NCBI GenBank assembly: GCA_964579765.1
Contig: CAZOIK010000363.1
Location: 1-24,490, forward strand
Length of the DNA: 24,490 nt
Reading direction: 5' to 3'
DNA from: DATNBT01 sp964579765
GTDB lineage: Bacteria; Acidobacteriota; Vicinamibacteria; Vicinamibacterales; CAVVIG01
In this document: positions 15,329-21,551 of the stretch, piece after piece
Position numbering within the stretch: the first letter of the stretch is position 1
How the letters are laid out: every line of letters starts with the position of its first letter
Position numbers and translations under genes: made by a program
The notes under the pieces: generated by a model
The model's database searches: none
Seen by the model: only the letters and a program-made list of their open reading frames with translations
What the model was told of the DNA's origin: nothing

Positions 15329-17792
15329 CGAGGTTCTTGACGTCGAGCGCGTTGTCTTCGATGAACTTGCGGCGTGGCTCCACCTGATCGCCCATGAGCG
15401 TCGTGAACATCAAGTCGGCTTCCGTGTGATCCTCGGCGCGCACCTGGAGCAGCGTGCGCACGCTCGGATCCATCGTGGTTTCCCACAGCTGCTCGGGATT
15501 CATCTCGCCGAGCCCCTTGTAGCGGTTGATGGCGACGCCCTTCTTGCCGGCAGCGATGAAGTAATCGACGAGCTCCTCGAACGAACCGAGCGTCACGTCG
15601 GCCATCTTCGGCTTCGCGGTTTTCGCGGTCTCGCCGTCCGCGGCGGCGTCCGTGTCGTCGGGCAGCTCCGCGCCGGTGACGACGATCTGGCCCTCGAGCG
15701 GCGGCATGTCGCGGCGGTTCGCGAGGAGGGTGCGATATTCGACGCCGCCGACAAAATCGACGCCGATCTTGTGGTGCCGCGGATAGCCGTTCGACCGGTC
15801 GTCCACGTTGAGCAGAAACCGATTGTGCTCCTCGTCCGGCTGCACCGCCACGCTGCGCGTCGGCGTGGTGAGCGACTGCGAGAGCGCCTCGAGCCTGTCC
15901 TTGTCGGCGAAATACTCCCGGTCCGCGCCGGCGGCGAGCAGCGCCTCGACGATCTCGCGCGGATAGCCCCGGCGCTCGACCACTTGCAGGAGCTTCTGCT
16001 GCGCAATCATGCGCTGCAGCAGCTTCTCGAGGTCGGTCCCCGCAATCTCCTGCTGACGCATCTTCACGACACGGGCTTCGACCGCGCGCCTGATGAGATA
16101 CGACTCGAGATCGCGCTCGTCCTTGATGTAGGTCTCAGACTTCCCGCGCTTCACGCGGAACAACGGCGGCTGCGCGATGTAGACGTAGCCGCTCTCGATC
16201 ACTTTGGGCAGCTGTCGGTAGAAGAACGTCAGGAGCAGCGTGCGGATGTGCGATCCGTCCACATCCGCGTCGGTCATGATGATGATGCGGTGATAACGCA
16301 GCTTCTCGAGGTCGAAGTCCTCGGCCCCGATCCCGCAGCCGAGCGCCGCAATCATCGTCTTGATCTCGTCGCTGCTCAGCATCTTGTCGAAGCGGGCCTT
16401 CTCGACGTTGAGAATCTTGCCCTTGAGCGGCAGGATGGCCTGAAAGCGGCGATCGCGCCCCTGCTTCGCCGATCCGCCTGCCGATTCGCCCTCGACGATG
16501 TAGAGCTCGCTCTGCGCTGGATCGCGCTCCTGGCAGTCAGCCAGCTTGCCGGGCAGCGAGCTGCCGTCGAGCGCGCCCTTGCGGCGGACCAGATCGCGGG
16601 CCTTGCGCGCCGCTTCGCGCGCGCGCGCGGCGTCGATGGCCTTGCCGACGATCCTCCGTGCAATCGACGGGTTCTCTTCGAGGAACGCTCCGAGCCTCTC
16701 GTTGAGAATGGCCTCGACGATGCCCTTCACTTCCGTGTTGCCCAGCTTCGTCTTCGTCTGGCCCTCGAACTGAGGACGCGGAATCTTGACGCTGATGACG
16801 GCCGTCAGGCCCTCGCGGATGTCGTCGCCGGTAATGCTTTCCTTCAGGTCCTTTGCGAGCGTGTTCTTGGACGCGTAGTAGTTGATCGTCCTCGTCAGCG
16901 CCGAGCGGAAGCCGGAGAGGTGCGTGCCCCCTTCGTGCGTGTTGATGTTGTTCGCGAAGGAATAGATCATCTCCGCATAGCCGTCGTTCCACTGCATGGC
17001 GATTTCGGCCTCGATGCCGTCCTTCTCGCCCCGCATGTAAATCGGCTTTTCGTTGACGAGTGTCTTGTTCTTGTTCAGGTGCTGGACGAACGAGACGATC
17101 CCGCCTTCGTAGTGGAACTTGTGGCCCTTGCCGTCACGCTCGTCGTCGAGCGTGATCGTGACGCCGCCGTTCAGAAAGGCGAGCTCGCGCAGCCGCTGGG
17201 CGAGCGTGTCGAAGCTGAACTCGACCGTCTCGAAAATCTGCGGATCGGGCTTGAAGGTGACCTTCGTGCCGCGCCGCTTCGTCGTCCCGGTCACCTCGAG
17301 TTCGCTCGCCGGATGGCCGCGCTCGTACGTCTGGTGGTACACCTGTCCGTTGCGCCAGATCTCGAGGTCGAGCGTCTCCGACAGCGCGTTGACGACCGAG
17401 ACGCCGACGCCATGGAGCCCGCCGGAGACCTTGTAGCTGTCGTTGTCGAACTTGCCGCCGGCGTGAAGAACGGTGAGCACGACTTCCGCAGCCGACTTGC
17501 CGCTTGCGTGCTGATCGACGGGGATGCCGCGCCCGTCGTCGACGACCGTCACCGAGCCGTCGAGGTGGATCGTGACGTTCACCTCGGTGCAGAAGCCGGC
17601 GAGCGCCTCGTCGATCGAGTTGTCGACGACTTCGTACACCAGGTGATGCAGCCCGGCCGGACCGGTCGAGCCGATGTACATCGCCGGCCGCTTCCGGACT
17701 GCCTCGAGGCCCTCAAGGACCTTGATCTTGTCTGCGCCGTAGTCGCTGGCGCGTTCGGACGCTGTTTCCTGAAGGGGATCGATATGTTCCAT
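15321..17792 (-). CDS. gyrB: DNA gyrase subunit B
   Basis: GyrB is the ATPase and TOPRIM subunit of gyrase. The 823-residue protein has the GHKL ATPase domain (VYEVVDNSIDEA at 52-63, DDGRGIP at 85-91, KVSGGLHGVGVSVVNAL at 121-137) and a transducer domain. The TOPRIM domain follows, with EGESAGGSAKQGRDR (434-448) and the metal-binding TDADVDGSH (507-515). The C-terminus has RYKGLGEMNPEQLW (757-770). Between YIKDERDLE (555-563) and GSFEELVDYF (736-745) there is an insertion of roughly 170 residues, as in E. coli GyrB and unlike the shorter Bacillus form. Its ATG overlaps the dnaN stop by one base (TGATG). gyrA is coupled downstream, so dnaN-gyrB-gyrA forms one operon. Confidence 0.98.
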   Translation of the reverse strand: MEHIDPLQETASERASDYGADKIKVLEGLEAVRKRPAMYIGSTGPAGLHHLVYEVVDNSIDEALAGFCTEVNVTIHLDGSVTVVDDGRGIPVDQHASGKSAAEVVLTVLHAGGKFDNDSYKVSGGLHGVGVSVVNALSETLDLEIWRNGQVYHQTYERGHPASELEVTGTTKRRGTKVTFKPDPQIFETVEFSFDTLAQRLRELAFLNGGVTITLDDERDGKGHKFHYEGGIVSFVQHLNKNKTLVNEKPIYMRGEKDGIEAEIAMQWNDGYAEMIYSFANNINTHEGGTHLSGFRSALTRTINYYASKNTLAKDLKESITGDDIREGLTAVISVKIPRPQFEGQTKTKLGNTEVKGIVEAILNERLGAFLEENPSIARRIVGKAIDAARAREAARKARDLVRRKGALDGSSLPGKLADCQERDPAQSELYIVEGESAGGSAKQGRDRRFQAILPLKGKILNVEKARFDKMLSSDEIKTMIAALGCGIGAEDFDLEKLRYHRIIIMTDADVDGSHIRTLLLTFFYRQLPKVIESGYVYIAQPPLFRVKRGKSETYIKDERDLESYLIRRAVEARVVKMRQQEIAGTDLEKLLQRMIAQQKLLQVVERRGYPREIVEALLAAGADREYFADKDRLEALSQSLTTPTRSVAVQPDEEHNRFLLNVDDRSNGYPRHHKIGVDFVGGVEYRTLLANRRDMPPLEGQIVVTGAELPDDTDAAADGETAKTAKPKMADVTLGSFEELVDYFIAAGKKGVAINRYKGLGEMNPEQLWETTMDPSVRTLLQVRAEDHTEADLMFTTLMGDQVEPRRKFIEDNALDVKNLDV

Positions 17793-18904
17793 CAGACTCG
17801 CATCGGCATGATCACGTAGGTGTAGTCGTAACCTTCGACACCCACGGGCTTCATCACCGCCTGGCTGACTTCGTCCTTCAGGTCGAGCGAGACGACGTCG
17901 GACGAGACTGCCGAGAGGAAGTCGAGCACGTACTGCGCGTTGAAGCAGATCTGCATGGATCCGCCGCTGTAGTCCACTGGCAGCGTTTCGTGCGCTTCGC
18001 CCACATCGGGACTGCTCGACATCACATCGACTTTTCCCTTGTCCACCTGAAACTTCACCGCCCGCGAGCGTTCGTTCGACAGGAGCGCGACGCGCCGGAC
18101 GGCGTTCGTCAGCCGATCGTGCTCGAACTCGATGTGTTTGTCGTTGCCCTTCGGGATGACGCGCTCGTAGGCAGGGAACTGCCCGTCGATCATGCGCGAG
18201 ATGAGCAGGCGGTCGCCGACGCTGAAGAACAGATGGTTCTCGCCCCGCTCGTAGGTCACGTCGCCGTCGCCTTCTGTGAGAAGACGGCCCAGTTCCCCGA
18301 GCGTCTTCTTCGGCAGAATCGGCTTGTCCTCGTCGGCGTCTTTCTTGCCCTTGCCGTCACGCGGGCACGTCACGAGCGCGAGACGGTGGCCATCGGTCGC
18401 GACCAGGCTCATCGAATCGCCTCTCAACACGAACAACGCGCCGTTGAGGAAGTAGCGGGTGTCTTCGCCCGTAATCGCGAATTGCGTCTTCGTCACCATC
18501 TCGCGGACGGCCGCACGGTCGAGCGCCGCCGTGGACTTGCCGGTGGCCTCAGGCAGCGTCGGGAAGTCTTCCTTCGGCAGCGTCTGCATCCGCGAGTCGA
18601 AGCGATCCGCCGCCACTTTGACGCCGCCCTTGTCCTCGCCGATGCGGATGTCGGTTTCGGGCAGCGATTTCACGATCTCGTAGAACTTCTTCGCGGGCAG
18701 GGTCAGCGAGCCCGGCTTGGTGACAGTCGCGGCACATCGACTACGCAGCCCGACTTCAAGGTCTGTCGCAAGAAAGCGCACCTCATCGCCCTTCGCCTCC
18801 ATCAATACGTTGGCGAGGATCGGGATCGTGTTCTTGCGCTCGACGATGCCCTGGAAGAGTTGCAGTTCTCGCAGAAGGTCGTTCTTGCGGACGACTAGTT
18901 CCAT
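17792..18904 (-). CDS. dnaN: DNA polymerase III sliding clamp (beta subunit)
   Basis: This is a 370-residue beta clamp. Two copies form a ring around DNA that tethers the replicative polymerase and recruits repair enzymes. The N-terminus MELVVRKNDLLRELQLFQGIVERKNTIPILAN is the canonical first clamp domain, and ATDGHRLAL in the middle and YDYTYVIMPMRV at the C-terminus are family signatures. Three clamp domains of about 120 residues fit the length. The ATG at 18904 has a GAGG about 11 bases upstream, and a TATAAT -10 lies about 76 bases upstream. It is separated from dnaA by 262 bases holding the likely origin, and gyrB follows directly with a one-base overlap. No recF intervenes. Confidence 0.98.
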   Translation of the reverse strand: MELVVRKNDLLRELQLFQGIVERKNTIPILANVLMEAKGDEVRFLATDLEVGLRSRCAATVTKPGSLTLPAKKFYEIVKSLPETDIRIGEDKGGVKVAADRFDSRMQTLPKEDFPTLPEATGKSTAALDRAAVREMVTKTQFAITGEDTRYFLNGALFVLRGDSMSLVATDGHRLALVTCPRDGKGKKDADEDKPILPKKTLGELGRLLTEGDGDVTYERGENHLFFSVGDRLLISRMIDGQFPAYERVIPKGNDKHIEFEHDRLTNAVRRVALLSNERSRAVKFQVDKGKVDVMSSSPDVGEAHETLPVDYSGGSMQICFNAQYVLDFLSAVSSDVVSLDLKDEVSQAVMKPVGVEGYDYTYVIMPMRV

Positions 18905-18979
18905 AAAGTAGCTGACCTCGAAATAGGCGGAAAACTGGCCCGCGATCCCTGAGGAAAGGGAGAGCTTCGAGAATGAGAA

Positions 18980-19008
18980 ATTATATAGGAAAAGAAGGCG
19001 TGTTGAAA
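18980..19008 (-). promoter_or_regulatory. Candidate promoter for dnaN-gyrB-gyrA
   Basis: On the minus strand a perfect TATAAT (complement of 18980-18985) is preceded by 17 bases and TTTCAA (complement of 19003-19008). Transcription would start near 18973, giving a leader of about 70 bases before dnaN. The weak DnaA box at 19001-19009 covers the -35, so DnaA binding could affect dnaN-gyrBA expression. The -35 matches consensus poorly. Confidence 0.55.
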
Positions 19009-19020
19009 AGTGAACAGTAG

Positions 19021-19050
19021 TTTTAACTATTTTATTTTCAATAACTTAGT
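19021..19050. other. Candidate DNA unwinding element
   Basis: This 30-base stretch has only 4 G/C bases by hand count (13%), the most AT-rich point of the window. It begins within an inverted repeat TAGTT-TT-AACTA (19018-19029) and ends one base before the DnaA box at 19052. On the minus strand the box TTTTCCACA reads into it, the polarity seen at Bacillus-type DUEs. Regular DnaA-trio repeats are not obvious. Confidence 0.65.
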
Positions 19051-19051
19051 T

Positions 19052-19060
19052 TGTGGAAAA
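19052..19060 (-). promoter_or_regulatory. DnaA box (TTTTCCACA type)
   Basis: TGTGGAAAA on the plus strand, one base from the AT-rich core. The same 9-mer occurs at 19150 and 20632, and its complement at 20621, so it appears to be this organism's preferred box variant of the TTATCCACA consensus. Confidence 0.7.
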
Positions 19061-19149
19061 AACATGGTCGCTTTCATCACTGTTGACCTGACGCAAATGA
19101 CCTTAACCGCCGTTCCACAGCTCGTCCTCAGGATGAAATCGCGAGCACT

Positions 19150-19158
19150 TGTGGAAAA
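19150..19158 (-). promoter_or_regulatory. DnaA box (TTTTCCACA type)
   Basis: A second exact TGTGGAAAA copy in the dnaA-dnaN spacer, eight bases outside the dnaA stop codon and in the same orientation as the box at 19052. Confidence 0.65.
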
Positions 19159-19166
19159 CCGTGATC

Positions 19167-20501
19167 TCAGTGAAATGCTTCGAGAAAACCGCCGACGAGC
19201 GTGTTGAAATCTCCGTCCTTCTTGCGCAGCTCGTCAACCTTCCGGATGGAATGGATGACCGTCGAGTGGTGTTTGCCGCCAAAGCTGCGGCCGATTTCCG
19301 GCAGGGAGGCGTGTGTAAGCGATTTGCAGAGATACATCGCGATCTGACGTGGCATCGCGACGGATTTCGAGTTGTTGCGCGATTTCAAATCGACGAGCTT
19401 GAGGTTGTAGTAATCGGCCACGTACTTCTGGATGATCTCGATCGTGACGGCCTTTTCGTCGTGGTCGATGATGTTCTTCAGCACTTCCTGCGCCAGTGGC
19501 AACGACAGCTCCTGTCCCGTCAACGACGCGTACGCAATCAATCGGATCAGCGAGCCCTCGAGCTCGCGGATGTTCGACTTGATCTTGCTCGCGATGTAGA
19601 TCGCGACGTTGTCCGGCAGCGGCACCGCTTCGGCTTCGGCTTTCTTCTTCAGAATCGCGATTTTCGTCTCGAGATCCGGAGACCCGATGTCCGCGATGAG
19701 CCCCCACTCAAAACGCGAGCGGAGGCGTTCCTCGAGCGACGGAATCTCGTGCGGCGGCGAGTCGCTGCTGAGCACGATCTGCTTCTGCGAGTCGTAGAGC
19801 GCGTTGAACGTGTGGAAGAACTCGGTCTGCGTGCCTTCTTTGCCGGCGAGAAACTGAATGTCGTCAACGAGCAGGACGTCCACGGTCCGGTAGCGTTCAC
19901 GGAAGTCAATGATGCGATCGTACCGCACCGCGTTGATCATCTCGTTCATGAAGCGCTCCGACGAGATGTACGTCAGCTTGAGATTGCGATCGTGCAGCAG
20001 CACGTACTGTCCGACGGCGTGCATCAGGTGCGTTTTCCCCAGTCCGACGCCGCCGTAGATGAACAGCGGGTTGTACGAGCGCGACGGCGCCTCCGCAACG
20101 GCCCTGCAGGCCGCGTGCGCGAACTGGTTCGACGATCCCACGATGAAGGTGTCGAAGGTGTAGCGTGGGTTGAGTCCTGCCGGCCCGGGCGCCGTGGAGG
20201 GCGGAGGCTCGTTCTCGAACGCAAGCGCCTCGTCCACGCTCACGGCCACGGGCGCCCCTTCGGCCAGCGGCTCGGAGACGAAATTGAGCGTCAGGTTCGG
20301 CTGGTTTACCTCGCTCATCGCTTCGGTGATGACACCCGAGTAGTGCTTCATCAGCCAGTCTTTGAAGAGGGGGTTGGGTACCCTAATCGTGAGCGAGAGC
20401 GCATTGCCGGACAGAAAGCTCGTCGGCTTGAACCAGGTGTAGAAGCTGTGCCGGTTTACCTTCGTCTCAACGCGCGCGAGGATCTGGTCCCAGACGTTCA
20501 T
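19167..20501 (-). CDS. dnaA: Chromosomal replication initiator protein DnaA
   Basis: This is a 444-residue initiator that binds DnaA boxes, oligomerises with ATP and unwinds oriC. Domain I is about 1-75 (MNVWDQILARVETKVNRHSFYTWF) and the short acidic/Pro-rich linker domain II about 76-110. The AAA+ domain III (about 111-330) has Walker A YGGVGLGKTH (149-158) and Walker B VLLVDDIQFLAG (209-220). DNA-binding domain IV is 331-444. Domain IV has MPRQIAMYLCKSLTHASLPEIG (383-404) with R385 matching E. coli R399, and the recognition segment GGKHHSTVIHS (408-418) where E. coli has GGRDHTTVLHA. ATG 20501 gives the standard N-terminus. It is flanked on both sides by DnaA-box clusters, so autoregulation is likely. 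Confidence 0.98.
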   Translation of the reverse strand: MNVWDQILARVETKVNRHSFYTWFKPTSFLSGNALSLTIRVPNPLFKDWLMKHYSGVITEAMSEVNQPNLTLNFVSEPLAEGAPVAVSVDEALAFENEPPPSTAPGPAGLNPRYTFDTFIVGSSNQFAHAACRAVAEAPSRSYNPLFIYGGVGLGKTHLMHAVGQYVLLHDRNLKLTYISSERFMNEMINAVRYDRIIDFRERYRTVDVLLVDDIQFLAGKEGTQTEFFHTFNALYDSQKQIVLSSDSPPHEIPSLEERLRSRFEWGLIADIGSPDLETKIAILKKKAEAEAVPLPDNVAIYIASKIKSNIRELEGSLIRLIAYASLTGQELSLPLAQEVLKNIIDHDEKAVTIEIIQKYVADYYNLKLVDLKSRNNSKSVAMPRQIAMYLCKSLTHASLPEIGRSFGGKHHSTVIHSIRKVDELRKKDGDFNTLVGGFLEAFH

Positions 20502-20608
20502 TTCGGTTCAAAATTGCACGATTTCGTCGTAGATTCGCCTGATCGATTTTCAGGGATTTCGCACGATTCCGCGGCCCAAACGGCAGCCAGAGAGGCATTT
20601 CCAAGCGA

Positions 20609-20617
20609 ATTTCCACA
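20609..20617 (+). promoter_or_regulatory. DnaA box variant (ATTTCCACA)
   Basis: One mismatch from TTTTCCACA, 3 bases upstream of an exact copy and in the same orientation. Confidence 0.55.
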
Positions 20618-20620
20618 GTT

Positions 20621-20640
20621 TTTTCCACAGGTGTGGAAAA
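20621..20640. promoter_or_regulatory. Inverted pair of exact DnaA boxes upstream of dnaA
   Basis: TTTTCCACA (20621-20629) and TGTGGAAAA (20632-20640) form a perfect 9-base inverted repeat around a GG spacer. With the variant box just before it, three boxes lie within 32 bases, about 110-140 bases upstream of the dnaA start. This is a strong candidate site for DnaA autoregulation or origin bending. The symmetry could also allow a hairpin. Confidence 0.7.
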
Positions 20641-20750
20641 CTCTGGTGACAGACCGAACGTGCATGAGCTTGAGTGAATGTTGCGAGGCGGCGATCAGCG
20701 TGAAAGAGGCCGACTGTAGCACAAGCCGTGGCGATCTGTACCAGCCGTGA

Positions 20751-20780
20751 TTGACACTGCCAGAAGCGCTTCGCTACGAT
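20751..20780 (+). promoter_or_regulatory. Promoter of rpmH-rnpA-yidD-yidC cluster
   Basis: A perfect -35 TTGACA (20751-20756), 18-base spacer and -10 TACGAT (20775-20780) lie 42 bases before rpmH. Transcription should start near 20787, giving a leader of about 36 bases that includes the GGAGG ribosome binding site at 20812-20816. Confidence 0.75.
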
Positions 20781-20822
20781 TGCAAGTTCACAACTGGACG
20801 TCTAGGCTCGCGGAGGGATTAC

Positions 20823-20972
20823 ATGAAGGGCAAGCGCACATTTCAGCCAAATACGCGTCGGCGCAAGCGTGCGCACGGCTTTCTGGTGCGGATGAGCACG
20901 AAGAACGGCCGGCTTGTGCTCAAACGTCGTCGCGCCAAAGGCCGTAAGCGGTTAACCGTCAGCAGCGATTAG
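20823..20972 (+). CDS. rpmH: 50S ribosomal protein L34
   Basis: This is a 49-residue, very basic large-subunit protein: MKGKRTFQPNTRRRKRAHGF then LVRMSTKNGRLVLKRRRAKGRKRLTVSS. It matches L34 over its entire length. ATG 20823 is chosen because GGAGG lies 6 bases upstream; a longer reading frame from 20751 would begin inside the promoter and is not credible. It is the first gene of the cluster that passes through rnpA, yidD, yidC and jag, and it has the strongest promoter and ribosome binding site found in the window, fitting a ribosomal protein gene. Confidence 0.97.
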   Translation: MKGKRTFQPNTRRRKRAHGFLVRMSTKNGRLVLKRRRAKGRKRLTVSSD

Positions 20973-20974
20973 GG

Positions 20975-21316
20975 TTGTTCACGTTCCGTCCGAGCCAGCG
21001 GATCCGTCGTCACGCCGATTTCCAGAACGTCTACACGCATGGCACTCGCATTGCCGGCCGGTACTACACGCTCTTCACGCGGCCGAACGGTCTTGGCGTC
21101 GGCCGGTTGGGCATCGCGGCGACGAAACGGCTCGGCGGCGCGGTCGTTCGAAACCGGGCAAAGCGTTTGATTCGAGAGGTCTTTCGTCGAAATGACATCG
21201 CGCCCGGTTTCGATATCGTCGTCGTGCCCAAGCGCGAGTTGCTCACCACGAGCGTGGCCGCACTTGAAACCGAGTACCGCGCCTCAATCATCCGCCGAGT
21301 CCTCCAGCGTCGCTGA
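20975..21316 (+). CDS. rnpA: Ribonuclease P protein component
   Basis: This is a 113-residue basic protein cofactor of the RNase P ribozyme, which cuts the 5' leader from tRNA precursors. Diagnostic parts are the N-terminal RIRRHADFQNVYTHGTRIAGRYYTLF and the RNR motif AVVRNRAKRLIREVFRRN (about 56-73), which contacts the RNA. Length is typical. The start is TTG 20975, two bases after the rpmH stop, so translation is probably coupled to rpmH and weaker than it. That arrangement would suit the much lower need for RnpA than for L34. It is followed by yidD with a short gap or overlap depending on the yidD start. Confidence 0.95.
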   Translation: MFTFRPSQRIRRHADFQNVYTHGTRIAGRYYTLFTRPNGLGVGRLGIAATKRLGGAVVRNRAKRLIREVFRRNDIAPGFDIVVVPKRELLTTSVAALETEYRASIIRRVLQRR

Positions 21317-21347
21317 GCGGGGCCTTACGGTTCGCCTGGCCCTGCTG

Positions 21348-21551
21348 ATGCTTCGAGGCTATCAGCTGCTGCTATCACCCTTGTTTCGCGGCTCCTGCCG
21401 GTTCCTGCCGTCATGCTCCGAATATGCCGCTGAAGCCGTCAATCGGCACGGCGTCCTCGTCGGCGCCTGGCTCACGCTTCGGCGCCTCTCACGCTGTCAT
21501 CCCTTTGGCCGATCCGGGTACGACCCGGTGCCGCTTCGAACTGGACGGTAA
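21348..21551 (+). CDS. yidD: Membrane protein insertion efficiency factor YidD
   Basis: This is a small (67-residue) amphipathic inner-membrane-associated protein of the YidD/DUF37 family that helps YidC-dependent membrane insertion. The core MLRGYQLLLSPLFRGSCRFLPSCSEYAAEAVNRHG followed by GAWLTLRRLSRCHPF and GYDPVP is diagnostic, including the conserved cysteines. ATG 21348 is the only ATG near the domain, but relatives usually have 8-15 more residues before the RxYQ. The upstream codons in frame (LALL...) include CTG 21336, a possible non-standard start. The TAA stop shares its final A with the yidC ATG (TAATG), indicating translational coupling. Confidence 0.88.
   Translation: MLRGYQLLLSPLFRGSCRFLPSCSEYAAEAVNRHGVLVGAWLTLRRLSRCHPFGRSGYDPVPLRTGR

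Larger units (their letters stand above)
18905..19166. other. Probable replication origin (oriC), dnaA-dnaN spacer
   Basis: The spacer between dnaA and dnaN is sharply AT-rich inside GC-rich surroundings: by hand count 18971-19060 is about 27% GC. It carries two exact TGTGGAAAA DnaA-type boxes (19052-19060 and 19150-19158), a one-mismatch copy at 19001-19009 and a poor GTTCCACAG at 19112-19120. Together with dnaA, dnaN, gyrBA and rpmH next door, and transcription diverging from this area, this fits a chromosomal origin with the unwinding element on the dnaN side, as in Bacillus. Origin activity itself is inferred. Confidence 0.8.
20502..20822. other. dnaA-rpmH intergenic region with DnaA-box cluster and divergent promoters
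   Basis: These 321 bases carry no gene. They hold three DnaA-type boxes at 20609-20640, the rpmH promoter at 20751-20780, and presumably a dnaA promoter on the minus strand that I could not assign confidently. An 8-base direct repeat GCACGATT occurs at 20516 and 20561 next to dnaA. The rest shows no clear structure. The region may form the second half of a bipartite origin or only control dnaA expression. Confidence 0.7.

Noticed and set aside
13577..17819. Long plus-strand open frames opposite gyrA and gyrB (13577-15340 and 15426-17819)
   Set aside because: Both are antisense shadows of conserved gyrase genes caused by high third-position GC. Their translations show no recognisable family.
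19010..19207. A 65-codon plus-strand frame through the origin spacer
   Set aside because: It covers the AT-rich core and DnaA boxes and runs into the dnaA 3' end. It has no ribosome binding site or protein-like composition.
20516..20568. Direct repeat GCACGATT (20516 and 20561) as origin iterons or a regulator site
   Set aside because: Only two short copies exist, their flanks diverge, and they do not resemble DnaA boxes. Chance is plausible, so they are only mentioned in the spacer description.
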